NCBI GenBank assembly: GCA_003008705.1
Contig: PDUO01000023.1
Location: 1-64,000 of the forward strand
Length of the DNA: 64,000 bases
Direction: 5' to 3'
Source of the DNA: Pezicula radicicola
Lineage: Eukaryota > Ascomycota > Leotiomycetes > Helotiales > Dermateaceae
Shown here: piece by piece, positions 14,018 through 25,171 of the stretch
Numbering within the stretch: the stretch's first letter is position 1
Layout of the letters: the number at the start of each line of letters is the position of its first letter
The notes under the pieces: generated by a model
Databases searched by the model: none
The model's input: the letters and a program-made list of their open reading frames with translations, nothing else
Told to the model about the DNA's origin: nothing
Program-made: the position numbers and the translations under genes

Positions 14018-15674
14018 CTAATCTGACCATGGGTCATATCCTGTATCCGGGTGTGGCCATCCTAGGTCCTCAGCAATATCCGACCAACGCAAAACCTCTT
14101 CGTCCTCACAATCTGAAATAATATAAGTATGCCTGCTGCCTTCGTCCCTCGCCTTCAATATATCTCTTCTTGCTTGCAACTCCTTCTTTGCCTCCCGCAC
14201 TATCTCCCGTTCCTTCTCCAAGCGCAACTCCTCTACCTTCTTAGCTCTAGCCCAACTCAGAAATTCATTTTGCTTCCGGGTACAAAATAATACAACTTCT
14301 CGCGTAGCCAAAACGTCTTCCAAACAGTCATGAATACCCCCCTTGTTCTTCCTGATCTCGTACTTGAGCAGTTCAGAACATAGTGTCTTCAATCCCCATT
14401 GAATACGTCTAATACCAACTGCATTTCTGGATAAGATCCCGGAATCCACGATTCGGAGATGGATCATCCTTAAGGCATCTAAATCATGTTCTAATGCATG
14501 ACCCACAAGGATTGTATTTCCGTCGATATACTTCCACAGTTCTTTCCGAGCCCCTTCCCAACCGACTAGTGCCTGCCCCTGCGAAATTGCAATATCAAGT
14601 GTAGAGCGAGAGATACCATGGATCGAAGTCCGCATTTGAGTTATCTCGCCAGTTGGGGATATGTATCGGTTGATGAGTACAGCACCTGTAATATAGTCGG
14701 TAACGCATAGAAGAATAACCTCTCCCGATCCACCGGTAACCTCTGCCATTTCGCAATCGATAGTCACAGCACGAAACTTTGTCTCCTCCGGGGAAGGAGC
14801 CGGGGTTTGTAAGAAGTCTTTGTGCTTGGTAGCACGTAGAGGAAGTTGGAAGTCGTGGGTTGGTAATGTCATACAACCTCTCCCATCTGTCTTGCAGCAC
14901 TTATATGGTCTATTTGGATTCTGCCAAGTTTTAAAGATCAGTATACATCGATATGGAAGCTTGCGAAATTGAAGCATACCCATTTATTTCGTTTCTTAGG
15001 ATGGAAGGTACATTCTCGACCATGAAGTTCACGGACATTCATTTCTTGGCCTACAGTATGTCAATTCAATCTAATTACGAGACCAGACCAACTGGTAGGA
15101 ACTTACTTTTACAACGGTTGCATTTCCTTGAATTAACGTAATCTTGTGGATTATACGGACATGTGATATAGCCGTTATTCTTGAGCTCAAGCATTGAATG
15201 GCAATGTACGGATATCGCCTCGAGGACTGCTGTATATTCAGACTCTGAAATCACCGACCAGCTCGTTTTCGCATCTGAAGAGGCGGTCGCGGTTGTGATG
15301 GCAAAGTTCGTGCCTTGCCTAGGGAGGAAATTGGAAGCAATTGGTTTTGGCGGCTGTGTGTGTTTGACTTGGTTTGTTGTTTGAAAAGCATGAGAACTAG
15401 AGACAAGAGCTAACTCTGATCCCGCCTGTTTTATGGGTTTGACTTGACTGGCGACAACCGTGGAATGGGGAGCAGGTCGCTGCAACTGCTTTTTGGGCGG
15501 GTGTACACTCGGAATAATGGGTTTGACAGGTAGTAGCTGCTTGGACTGCTCTGTAGTTTGGGCTTTGGGAGATGTGTTGGTGGGTTTTCTGTGTGCCGTG
15601 GATTTTCGTAGGTGCTGATCTAGATCTGCCTGAGCTTTGAATGATCTCCCACATGGAGAGCAGTAAGCTTGCAT
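14018..15674 (-). CDS. DEDDh RNA exonuclease (REXO4/ISG20-like) with N-terminal zinc fingers
   Basis: I predict three exons: 15107-15674, 14980-15050 and 14018-14920, giving 513 residues. Introns of 56 and 59 bp have GTAAGT and GTATGC donors. Residues 5-28 form a C2H2-like finger (C5, C8, H21, H28). Residues 40-150 are low-complexity Pro/Gln/Lys-rich. The 71-bp middle exon supplies RECTFHPKKRNKW, which joins CNRC from exon 1 and KCC...GC...H from exon 3 into a CHORD-like cysteine/histidine cluster. The exonuclease domain starts near residue 263 with TIDCEM (D268, E270), followed by HALEHDLDAL (D359) and HDCLEDV (H410, D415), so all DEDDh positions are present. The family trims RNA 3' ends in rRNA and small-RNA maturation. 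A helical, charged tail (residues 430-513) ends the protein. The exact substrate is unknown. Confidence 0.88.
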
Positions 15675-16640
15675 GCTGATTGTACAACGCTGGTTTGAAG
15701 TAATAGTTAATTCAAACGAAATGTAGAAGGTTAAAATCGGGGTTGCAACTCTGTGGTAGGTATTGTGTTACTGCTAAAGAGCTAAGGAAGGCACTACGAG
15801 TTGCTTAAGTAGTTGCCTTAGGGAAGTAAACAGGACAAACATGGTCACATGAACATCCCCGAATATCTGAATACAGAAGGAACGGGAATGGATTGAGCCT
15901 GAGATAAAGTAGAAGGCAGAGCGTCCAACACAGGCTGTGCTTTGCTGGCGGCAAGTGTGGGTCGCTCAGCCTCTTCGCTTTCGTGAATTGCCCTCTTTTG
16001 TCTACATGCATCGGCGCTTACAACGAGGCAGAATCAACTTCGCCAATTTATTCTAATCTAACCTATTTCCAGACCACACATTTGAACTTTTACGACCTTA
16101 ATTTACGAACTATTCGGAAGGCATCTCGGCTTGTTGGTCTTCCCAAAGTCAAAGAAGAAGAAAAAAGATGGTAGCCAAAGGTCCCCTGCCAAGTTCCAGT
16201 AGTGTTATAAATCAAGAAGCACTTTTGTAGAGAAAACATACTCCTATATGCGAGTAGTTTTAAAAGAAGATAAAACCCGATAACTAAGAATTAAGGAAGA
16301 AGCCAGAAGAGTGAAATGCATATTATAACAAGGCTACAAGAAACTTAAACGACGAATAGAGAAGAGATGCCAAGTTTCATCCCTGTCAACTTATTGCACA
16401 TATGCATCAGCTTCCCTGTTTTGAGGACTTGCATTCTTTGTTAGAAACCACTAATACTAACTTGTACAATATACAAAAACGAATACATCTCATCGGTTTT
16501 CATCTACATTTCCTAAAGTTGCTACCCACATATCTATACATACAAACTTGGGAAGTTGCATACCATACTAGAAGTCAAAAATTTGATTTTGTTTGAGAAT
16601 AAGAAACGGGAAGGGAACAATATCACCAAATCATTCCTAT
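15675..16640. other. Intergenic region upstream of the exonuclease gene
   Basis: I find no supported gene. Open frames of 60-70 codons here have no recognisable product and overlap on both strands. The first few hundred bases must include the promoter of the minus-strand exonuclease gene. Confidence 0.5.
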
Positions 16641-16658
16641 TTAATTACCATCTCCGCT

Positions 16659-16735
16659 ATGGATTTCTCAATACAACCAGTAACCCCCACCGATGCATTC
16701 GGCCTAGCAACTGTAATGATGACCGGGTATGTTTA
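16659..16735 (+). pseudogene. Possible remnant of a GNAT acetyltransferase N-terminus
   Basis: An ATG at 16659 opens MDFSIQPVTPTDAFGLATV, which resembles the first strand and helix of fungal GNAT acetyltransferases (x-x-P-x-T-x-x-D-A-x-x-L-A). The frame stops after about 25 codons, and I cannot find the rest of the domain downstream in any frame. It is either a short relic or a chance match. Confidence 0.25.
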
Positions 16736-16739
16736 AGGA

Positions 16740-17630
16740 GATTAATGTCAATGATGCTATGCCTGGGACTAAGACTGATGGAATGCTTGAGTTTCGGAGT
16801 AGGGATTTGGAGGCTGATGAGAGGGTTATGAAGGATGGATCATTTTTGAGTAAGTTGTAGAATCTGATTAGAAATCAAGCCTCTCTAGTGTATATCCATA
16901 GTCGTACATAAACGCAACGTAGAACCTTCGCTCACACAACTCCACCCTATTCTTGCCTACACGCGAAGGTAACATTTTGGCCCAATAAATCTCCTATATT
17001 TTCGCTTGCCTTCTAAAAGCAGACTGCTGCATTTACCTAGGCTGAAAGTGGTGAACCAACATGCCCGAGTTTTCCTTGTTGGATTCCCCATGGTTGGATT
17101 TCTGCATGGCAGCGCAACGGTGTTGCGAGCCTGCATTTATTGCTTTATAGTCGGAAACCAATGGGAAGGTTCCCCAAACGCCCCTAACAGCGCATAGGAC
17201 ATCTTTCTCTAGCTTAGATTTTGTGCGAGATGATTTATGTACTTATGCACTCTGATCATTGTTGCTAATGCCTTTGTAATTCAAGAGTCAATACATAGCC
17301 AAAGTTAAACAATTTACACGTGTTTGGACAACGTTAATAAAGCGCTACCATTTTAGCACGTCCGTCTTTTTGGTACACCTCGCATACAAAAAATGTTGCA
17401 GCTCTAACAGACCTATTAAAAAGGCAAAGGGCGAGGGGTAAAGAATAAGGAGCTAAGTTGCTAGATAAACAGAGCACATCTTATATTTTAATAAGGTAGG
17501 ATACTTTATGTTATTTAAAAATTAAAATAAAACTTATAAAGCACTTGTATAATATAAAGTATATAAGTTCTTATATAACCAAGTACTCTAGATTCTAATA
17601 ATTATAAATATTTAAAAATTAAATAACTAC
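16740..17630. other. Intergenic, no supported gene
   Basis: Short open frames only. From about 17440 the sequence becomes AT-rich and runs into the MITE-like element. Nothing else could be recognised. Confidence 0.45.
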
Positions 17631-17633
17631 TAA

Positions 17634-18014
17634 TCGTCCACTCGTTATATGGACTCTAACGTCGCCTTCTCTCCTTGTCGGTACAGTAGAAGCGAAATAG
17701 GCTTACAACTGAAATGGTCTAAATGCTGTATTTCTTAATGCAATCTTATTAAAATAGGATTATTTTCTATATAGACAATTAATTCCTCTAATTTTTAAAC
17801 TAATTAAACACTATATAGTGTTGTTTGTTTTAGCCCTAAAGAGAGTAGAAAATTAGATAGAAGGCTACAAAAGTTGTTAGGCGAATTAGTAGTTCTATAT
17901 TTTTAGTGTGTTTCGCCCTATAAATCGAGCCAGCCCATTTCGGTTGCAAGCCCATTTCGCTTCCACCGACTAGGAGCGAAGACGACGTTAGAGGCCCATG
18001 TGACGAGCGGACGA
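17634..18014. mobile_element. MITE-like element with long terminal inverted repeats
   Basis: Bases 17634-17717 and 17935-18014 are inverted copies of each other (about 84 and 80 bp). They begin TCGTCC, share CTCTAACGTCG and GAAGCGAAAT, and differ mainly by C/T and G/A changes plus two small indels. The 217-bp interior is AT-rich with no coding frame. Size, structure and lack of coding fit a miniature inverted-repeat element mildly affected by RIP. The flanks (TAA left, TGA right) give only a weak target-site duplication, so the superfamily is not settled. Confidence 0.7.
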
Positions 18015-18152
18015 TGAAGTATATCTTCTTTATAGTATATAATTATATTTAATATAAATATTAATTAAGCTTCGTTTTAAACATTAAGCTCTTACTATTA
18101 CGCGTGTGCACAGGGCAAATTAAGGCTCTACTTATAAGCCGAAGATAAAATC

Positions 18153-18169
18153 ATATATATATATATATT
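18153..18169. repeat. (AT)n microsatellite
   Basis: A run of about eight AT units in the AT-rich zone between the MITE-like element and the Tri14-like gene. Confidence 0.8.
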
Positions 18170-18626
18170 CGCGCGTAGCTGGCATAGCGCACGCGTTAGT
18201 TCTAGAGTAATGTTGATTCGTGTTCAGCACGTGCCACCACACCATTGACGTGGTTATATACGAGTTCTGCGGAGGAGATAGTGCTCCTTTTGCCGCTCAG
18301 TGGTTTTAACCCGTCGTCATTCTAGGTACAGTCAGGAAATAAGGTTCAGAGACATAGGTGCCGGAAAGAGCGGAAATGAGAGACTGTCAAGGTGATAATA
18401 GTTGGTTCTTCCTTCTCACTACGCTTTGCTTGTAAGAACCGACTATTATATTTCTTGAGAGAGATTAAATATCTGGTTTGATCCCTACAAAGGCTATTAA
18501 TGAAACTTGCAATTGCCGACTCTTCCAACAAAATTTACACTTTAAAAGGTTGGAGATGTCCATTCTCATTTTCTGGGACGCCAAATTTCCACTCAGGTAG
18601 CAGCCTCTGAACGAAACGACTCAACA

Positions 18627-19787
18627 ATGAAGCGCATTCTCACTACCTGGCTAGCTGCGTCCGGGATCTCACTCGCTTTTGCTTCTTCTGCTTGCGAAAG
18701 TTCGACCTGTGCTCCAATATCTGGCGATATCTTGATTAACAACGAGTTTCAACTCTACCCGGCTTACTATCGATGGGATTATCAGCGATGCGTGATATAC
18801 CTCAGGTACATGGCTTCAACTTCTCTTGGTATTGACCTCGAGTTAATCTCTCCTTGATGTAGCGCAATCTACAATGCGACCGTCGTTGTCTGGGACCCGT
18901 ATAAATCACAGATTCAACAGGTTATATCTTTCCCAGGAATAAGCCATGACGGCATCGAAGTATCCGACAAACGCCTCTCTGGGATCGTTCTCGACTCCAC
19001 GAACAATGTTTTGTCTGGCATCGTTGAGGCCGATGAGTTCTTCTTGACAGCGGGCAGTGATGTGAGCGGCGACAACTTCGTCGTCAAGGTCGATCTCAAC
19101 AACTACGCAGTTCTTGACGAGGTTAACCTCACGGCTACCACTATGGGCCAATACGGGGCCTTTCTAGACCTGGATAACGGCCTTACTGAGGACCTCTATG
19201 TCAACGGTGGCTATCCATCCAGCATTCTTCACGTTGACTCCAACAATCAAGTCTCTCCATACTACGTCTACGAACCAACCACTGCTCCGCGCCCATTCGG
19301 ATTCGGAGGACTAGTTCATATCGGCAACACTCTCATCGCTAATGACAACACCCACAACCAGCTCGTCAAGTTCTCTCTTGGCAGTGGAAACAGCACACCA
19401 GTTGTCATCCCGCAGACAAACTATCACAACTTCAGTGCTGGGGCCGCCTTGAGCTTACCCATCAGGTACGGCGGAAGAGTTCTCCTCCAGGCAGAGGACA
19501 TCATAGCCGAGAACACGACCGGTATCTCTGTGTTCAGCTCGACAGATGGCTGGAACACAGCGGCGTACGTGGGCTTCATAGAGAGTGTTGACAGGAAACT
19601 GGAGCTGGCCTCGGTATCTATTAGTCAGACCAGTGCGCGGGATATTGGTGATCGCATCTATTCGAGCGTGTTGTTTTATGACAATGCAATAAATCCCTCC
19701 ATGGCGGGGAATCGGACAGACTTTGCGCTGCGGGATATCACGGATTCGGTCAACTCGCTGTTGCAGGCGCAAGGTTTAAGCATTTGA
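18627..19787 (+). CDS. Secreted Tri14-like beta-propeller protein
   Basis: Two exons, 18627-18805 and 18863-19787, with a 57-bp intron (GTACAT...GATGTAG), give 367 residues. The first ~20 residues form a signal peptide (MKRILTTWLAASG, hydrophobic core, cleavage near FASSA). The mature protein shows the pattern I know from the fungal Tri14-like family: IYNATVVVWDP, SFPGISHDG, SGDNFVVKVDLN, NLTATTMGQYG, YPSSILHVD, ISVFSSTDGW and GNRTDFALRDIT. The repeated strands suggest a six-bladed propeller, and there are several N-glycosylation sites. Tri14 lies in Fusarium trichothecene clusters but its biochemical role is not known. No other trichothecene genes are nearby, so this is a stand-alone paralogue. 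Joining the exons restores the AIYNAT motif, which supports the splice. Confidence 0.85.
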
Positions 19788-20145
19788 CATTCTTATACTA
19801 ATTTCAAAATTAGATCTCGTTGTTCCATCCCGCTGAGGCATTCTACAATCTCATCTTGCAGGCCATTTATACTCAATGCGTTTCAAAAACAAACTGGAGC
19901 TTAATAAACTATATAAGTATTTAAAATCTCTTATTTAATTAACTAAACTAATACTTCAACCACAAAACCCTCTTACCCTCCTCCCTAAAAGTAACAAAGA
20001 AGAAAACAAAAAGGAAATAAAAAAATGAAATAAAAATAAAGCAAAAGCACCTTAACACTACAACATCAAATGCATCATTTATATTAAGAACCCCAATCTA
20101 ATTCACTCTAATCTAATCGAAAGAAAAGAAATCAACACCCTAAAA
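19788..20145. other. Convergent 3' spacer
   Basis: A low-GC spacer between two genes that converge on it. It contains A-rich runs (for example near 20000-20030) likely to hold polyadenylation signals. No coding sequence was seen. Confidence 0.5.
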
Positions 20146-20982
20146 TCAAAACTCCCACCAAATAAACCCCACAACCATCGACATACATAAATCTCCCACA
20201 ATTCGTTTATCAAGACCAATCTTCCCCTCATAATAAAAAGGTCCCAGCGGAGCCTCCCTCTTCACACCTTCTCTCTCTTCAATATCTTTTGGATCCCCAT
20301 TCTCCGCATCCCCATTCTCCCCATTCCCATTCCCAATCCCAATCCCATTCCCATTCCCCCCATTCCCATTCCCACCCTCCCCATTCCCTCCATTCCCATT
20401 CCCATTCCCACCCTCTTCATTTCCCCCATTCCCATTTCCACCCCTTCATTCCCACCCTCTTCACTCCCACCCTCNNNNNNNNNNNNNNNNNNNNNNNNNC
20501 CCCCATTCCCATCCCCCTCACAATCAACCTCAACATTCCCATCCTCCAAATTCCCATCCTGCATCTCCTCAACCTCCACATCAGGACCCACAACCTCCGG
20601 CTCCACAACCTCAGCTTTCACAATCTCAACACGGTCCCGAGCTTCCTCAGTCGGATCATCAGTAAGATAAACAGGAGGGAAAAAGGGAGCTAGTGCTATT
20701 GGTACTCGTTCATTCGCTACATCTATTCATAAAACCCATTCATTAGTTACGATTGATTCTTTTGATTTCCAAAATTTTCTATTTTGGTAATTGGAAGGGA
20801 TAGATTGGGAGGGGTTAGATTGGGAGGGGTTAGATTGGGAGGATGGGAGGTTTTTTTGAATTCTTCTAGGTTGAAGGTGAGGAGGAATTAGGGATGTAGA
20901 ACTTACCAATGGCGAGAGGGTGAGGAAGAGCGGTAATGGTGGATGCGAAGAGGGCTATGGATGCTAGACCTGCGATATTCAT
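20146..20982 (-). CDS. Small secreted Asn/Gly-repeat protein, interrupted by assembly gap
   Basis: Exon 1 is 20907-20982 (signal peptide MNIAGLASIALFASTITALP). A 184-bp intron (GTAAGT...GAATAG) follows, then exon 2 at 20146-20722. Exon 2 opens with a Val/Glu/Pro-rich acidic stretch (LTDDPTEEARDRVEIVKAEV) and runs into a Gly-rich repeat. A 25-base run of N at 20475-20499 interrupts it. After the gap the repeat first reads EGGSEEGGNEG, then the natural frame becomes GNGGNGNGN repeats continuing to a non-repetitive tail (APLGPFYYEG ... MVVGFIWWEF, stop at 20146-20148). Joining the two needs one extra base near 20440-20444 (a run of Gs on this strand). About 217 residues if repaired, with true repeat number unknown. 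Function unknown; probably a cell-wall or extracellular protein. Confidence 0.65.
20289..20520. repeat. Low-complexity CCCATT/CCCAAT repeat tract
   Basis: Tandem variants of a 6-base unit (CCCATT, with CCCAAT, CCCACC and CCCTCC forms). On the minus strand they encode Gly-Asn repeats in the frame that continues to the downstream stop. The N gap lies inside this tract. Confidence 0.85.
20475..20499. other. Assembly gap (25 N)
   Basis: Twenty-five unknown bases within the GGGAATGGG-type repeat of the small secreted protein. Short-read assemblies often break in such repeats, so the real length may differ from 25. Confidence 0.95.
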
Positions 20983-22421
20983 CTTTATATATATATTTTT
21001 TGGGGGATTCGTTTCGAGACTATTCGCTTCTTTTGATAAAGAATATATCCTATCAATAATCCTGGTTGGAGTTGGGAACTTGGAAATTCGTGTATGAGAG
21101 AAGGTAAGAGCATGAGAAGGTGGAGAGTTGGGGGATATATAGATACAGATACAAAGTCTACCTTAAAGACATAGAGCTAATTAACTTTATTACTTACCAA
21201 GGACGAGAAAGGTAAGTATGTAGGTGGACGATGCTGTTTTTGAAATGTCCGAGTGAAGGTTAAGAATTTTAAAGTTTTTAAGTTTCCGGGGAGGGAGACG
21301 GCGAGGGCGCAGGGGAATTTATTATGCCCGTGGAGAAGCCTCCTTCGACGTCATGAGCGAAACCCCTATTAAAAAAATAACAACATCGGATTTGTAAAAA
21401 ATTACAAATACATTCCCGTCCTCTTCACAGAACGAAATAATTATTAAAGTCCTATCGAGGTTTAGATAGATAGATAGATAGTACATATAAGAAGAGTGCC
21501 TTAGTACCCGGACCCAGACCCAGACCCCGGACTCGGATGATCGACAATCACGTGCAACCAACTCCAAGAAAACCAAAAGAATTAAGAATTAAGCGAGCAA
21601 AAAATTTAGTCTTTCGGATTTGCCCTATTTAGTCTCCGAGACACCTTATAACACCATACATACATACCTATATAAACATTTTCCTATCTATCTATGCCTT
21701 TCTTTCGCTTTAAAGTTTCGGATGTATTCATAAAGGGCATCTTAATTATACTAGTAATTTTAATACAATTTAGCTTACTTCGTATAAAGTACCGTAGAAT
21801 CCAAGCAAAATTCATAAACCACTTGCAATGAATCCTGAAAAGTGATGCTTTTCGCATTTTAACCGAGGGTTTGACAGTACTCAGAGCCTTTAAGGCTGGA
21901 AATAGTGTGATTCTCCCCCTTTTTTCAGGGTATTTTACAAGGGCGATCCCGACTAGTGGTTTATGAATTTGCTCGGATTCTACGGTAGGTACTTATAACG
22001 AACCGGTAGGTTCTCCTGAGACGAAGCGACCGTAAGCGAGGGTAAAGTTTATTATTGCGTTATTAGTTACTCGGGCGTTTGTTTCTTGCTCGAACGCACA
22101 ACTAGATATAAGATCATAAAAGAGAGGTTTGATATTTGTAGTTGTTGTAGAATAATTAAATAATCGTGATACCTTACCTACGGGAAGCAAGAGAAGAGAG
22201 ACAGTTTTGTAGATGAAACACTTTTTGTCTTATAATATAAGCGATTTTTTTTAGTCTAATTGACTATCATTCAAGTATGTACTATGTGATAACGACAGCG
22301 TTTACCGCCGTCACAATCCATTTCATCTCATAAGAAACGATCATATCATATCTACATGAATCCCCCTACCCAAAATATGTACACACAAAAAAGGGGAAAT
22401 CCGACCAAAATGATGTCCAAC
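20983..22421. other. Intergenic region upstream of the small secreted protein gene
   Basis: About 1.4 kb holding the promoter side of the minus-strand secreted protein gene and the 3' side of the TolB-like gene. It includes a short GATA-unit microsatellite at about 21463-21482. No credible gene was found; open frames of 60-85 codons have no recognisable product. Confidence 0.5.
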
Positions 22422-24392
22422 TTATTCAAGGGCATCATTAGGCAAGTAAAGCGGCATAGAATCCTCCCACATACTATCAGTAAGAATAGTCTTATTCGAC
22501 CCATCAGAATTCATAACGAAAATCTGTCCATAAGGTTGAAAGGTATCATCATAACAAGCAGCTTCAGCTCTAAACCCGTACATACCACTAGACCACATGA
22601 TCCTACCATCAGCAGTCCAAACAGCATGGGCATCATTAGCACCACTAGTTGTAAGAACCTGTAGATCCGTACCATTTGGACGAATAGTGCAGACGTCGAA
22701 ATTGGTAACGTTCATTTTGCGGGTGAAGAGGATTTTTTCGCCGTCTGGGGAGAAGTGGGGGAGGTTGTCATATTCGGTTGTTAGGACGCTGACGCTGTTG
22801 TTGTTTGCGAGATCCATGACGCGGAGTCCTCCTTCGGTGTCGCTCCAAACGCGATATACGAGGTAACGGCCGTCGTGTGAGTAGCTAGGGAAACCGGAGT
22901 TGATGGAGCCGTTGGTAAGTTGTTCGTAGTAGGAGCCGTTGGCTGTGGCTCTGTAGATATAGGCTGTGTAGACTGCACGCTCTTGGAACCAGGAACCTAG
23001 ACCGAAGGCAATCCATTCTCCGTCTGGTGACCAATCGGGCTGGAAGGCACCGGCTAGTCCTTGGACTACCAGTGAGGCCTCGATTTGACCTGTGGCGTAG
23101 ACATCAAAGGCGGTTTGCACGTCGGTACCGTCTGGGTTCATGGTTATGATGGATGAATTGCCCAGTTGCTTTTGTGTGATGGCTAGTTTGTTTTGCAGTG
23201 ATAGTGTTGGGAAGACATCAGTGAAGCGATAGTCCCACTCGGAGTCCCAGCTGTACAGCGGCTTTTCCATAGCTCGGATGGTCCAGCCGACTTTCTCGTA
23301 AACCACGTACTTTCCATCCGCGGACCATGATGGCGAGCGCATCTCACCTAATACTCCAGTAGTGTTTCCGGTGTAATTAAGTCCCACCTGGTCCGTCGGT
23401 CCCTTGATGAGGTATCCGATCTCGGTTTGCGACACATATGTCGGGTACAACTTCAGGCTGTCAGACGAAGTTTCCTCAACACGGTCGAGTCCTGTGGCGA
23501 AGTCGACTGACACGATCTGTGAGCTGGTGATGTTGAGATCTTCAGCTCGGTGTGCATCCCACGTGTTCTCGCGTGTGATTTCATAGTAAACAACACGGGT
23601 ACCGTCGGGGGACCACTGAGGCGAGCCGAGACAGTACTCGGACTTCGTTGCGAGTTGTCGAAAGTCACTTCCGTTGGGTCGAATAACGTAAACGGACAGC
23701 TCCTGAGTATGCTCCCAGCCGGTACCATTTCCGTGTCCAGTCCAGTTGGTGTTGCGATCCGAAGAAAAGGCAAGCCACTCCCCATCAGGTGACCATGCTG
23801 GTCGGAAATAACTGTTTGGGCTCCAGGAAACACCTTTCACTTCGTCTGTGCTGGTGAGACTGACGGCGCTTGTCGTATCATTGATGTCCATCACCCAGAT
23901 ATTAGCCGTGTAACCATTTGCTGTTGAAACATAGGCGACTTTGCTACCGTCTGGGGATATGACTCCGGCATCCTCAAAGGACGATGTCGCTATCAACTCC
24001 TCCAGTCCCGTACCGTCCACGCGAACGCGGTAAAGATCCGAGTTGCCGTCACCGTTACGTTCGCTGGTAAATGTGATCCATTCTCCGTCTGGAGAGAAGG
24101 ATCCATGGTAATCAAAGGTAGTCGTGTCGTTGAGCAGCTGCCGCTCGTTGGTCCCATCGGCGTTAGCTATGTACAGCGTTGATGTCGAAGGGCCGATGCG
24201 GTTCATGAGCATCACGCCCTGTTTGCCCTCCGCCGGCAGACCGCGGGCTGAATGGGCGGTTGGCATGTCCGGGAAATCTCTTTTCATAGCAGCATAAGGG
24301 CAATCCTTTTGGTTTCCGCCCTGGGATGGTACAGCGATGGTTGGGCCCACGGCGAGGGCGAGGCTCAAGAGGGAAACGACAGTTGAACGCAT
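22422..24392 (-). CDS. Secreted TolB/PD40-type beta-propeller protein
   Basis: A single exon of 656 residues. Residues 1-20 are a signal peptide (MRSTVVSLLSLALAVGPTIA). The rest contains about nine PD40/WD40-like strands of the TolB type: FSPDGEW, ISPDGSK, WSPDGEW, WSPDGTR, WSADGKY, WSPDGEW, YSHDGRY, FSPDGEK and WTADGR. Each is followed by a hydrophobic strand and often by NPDGT- or RPNGT-like loops. Many N-x-S/T sites fit a secreted glycoprotein. In bacteria TolB-type propellers bind protein partners at the envelope; extracellular fungal versions are uncharacterised. There is no Ser-Asp-His peptidase domain after the propeller, so it is not a dipeptidyl peptidase. The start is the first ATG before the signal peptide. 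Confidence 0.85.
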   Translation of the reverse strand: MRSTVVSLLSLALAVGPTIAVPSQGGNQKDCPYAAMKRDFPDMPTAHSARGLPAEGKQGVMLMNRIGPSTSTLYIANADGTNERQLLNDTTTFDYHGSFSPDGEWITFTSERNGDGNSDLYRVRVDGTGLEELIATSSFEDAGVISPDGSKVAYVSTANGYTANIWVMDINDTTSAVSLTSTDEVKGVSWSPNSYFRPAWSPDGEWLAFSSDRNTNWTGHGNGTGWEHTQELSVYVIRPNGSDFRQLATKSEYCLGSPQWSPDGTRVVYYEITRENTWDAHRAEDLNITSSQIVSVDFATGLDRVEETSSDSLKLYPTYVSQTEIGYLIKGPTDQVGLNYTGNTTGVLGEMRSPSWSADGKYVVYEKVGWTIRAMEKPLYSWDSEWDYRFTDVFPTLSLQNKLAITQKQLGNSSIITMNPDGTDVQTAFDVYATGQIEASLVVQGLAGAFQPDWSPDGEWIAFGLGSWFQERAVYTAYIYRATANGSYYEQLTNGSINSGFPSYSHDGRYLVYRVWSDTEGGLRVMDLANNNSVSVLTTEYDNLPHFSPDGEKILFTRKMNVTNFDVCTIRPNGTDLQVLTTSGANDAHAVWTADGRIMWSSGMYGFRAEAACYDDTFQPYGQIFVMNSDGSNKTILTDSMWEDSMPLYLPNDALE

Positions 24393-25170
24393 GGTCTTGT
24401 CTCTCTCTTTCGTCTCTTTTAAAAGAAGGTGAAGATGGAAATGAGAGATGAGAGAGAGAGGTGAAGAAGCAAGCCGACATACTTACTACTCTCGCAGAGT
24501 TTTTGTATCCATCAGACTGCACTTACAATGATTGTCGTTCCTTGTCATTGTCGGTGGTTCTGCTGGAGTCAACACCGACAGTGCAATATTACTGAATGCC
24601 AAGTGTAGGCAAAAATGGCATGCCAAGTACGGAAGGGTTCAAAGAAAAAAAGAAGCTGTACATCATGGATCCACTCTCGAGGGCAGTGTATCTCCGTATT
24701 GTCCCCAGTTAAGAAGCTGCTATGGAATTCTTCATCCCATGTAGTCGGCATGTGGGGTTGAAACAAAACAACGACACAGGAGGGATCCAATCTTGGGTCG
24801 TCATTGGGTGGGGGATGAGAGCTGTCACGCGGCCCGTCGGGGGTTAAGAATGCCGCTATTCTCGCTTTCGCACATATCATTGGTGGCATTTCTGCAGACT
24901 GCCTGAAAAGGGGCGGCTGAGCCGCGTATCGGCGATTGTAGATGCCGATCAGATGCGATGGATGATGACACTTAGTGGTACGCACCTGAAAATGGAATTA
25001 ACCTGCGACGTCCAGAATTCTAAAAGGCCAATGAAGGCTGTCCTAAAACCTAAAGTGTCATCTATCGCTTCTTATTTGAACGTCGAGTCAAACTTTGTGC
25101 AGAGCAATGCCTTTAAAGGCTTGTTCTTGGACTATTTGTCGAGCTTGGCTCTATACACACTTGACGAAAG
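24393..25170. other. Intergenic, no supported gene
   Basis: Promoter side of the TolB-like gene, with purine-rich runs just upstream of its ATG. Short open frames on both strands overlap each other and show no family pattern. Confidence 0.5.
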
Positions 25171-25171
25171 C

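Noticed and set aside
16402..17197. Several plus-strand frames of 63-91 codons
   Set aside because: They overlap in different frames, have no family match and no splice partners.
22422..24392. TolB-like gene as a dipeptidyl peptidase
   Set aside because: The propeller resembles DPP N-termini, but the protein ends without the catalytic alpha/beta-hydrolase domain.
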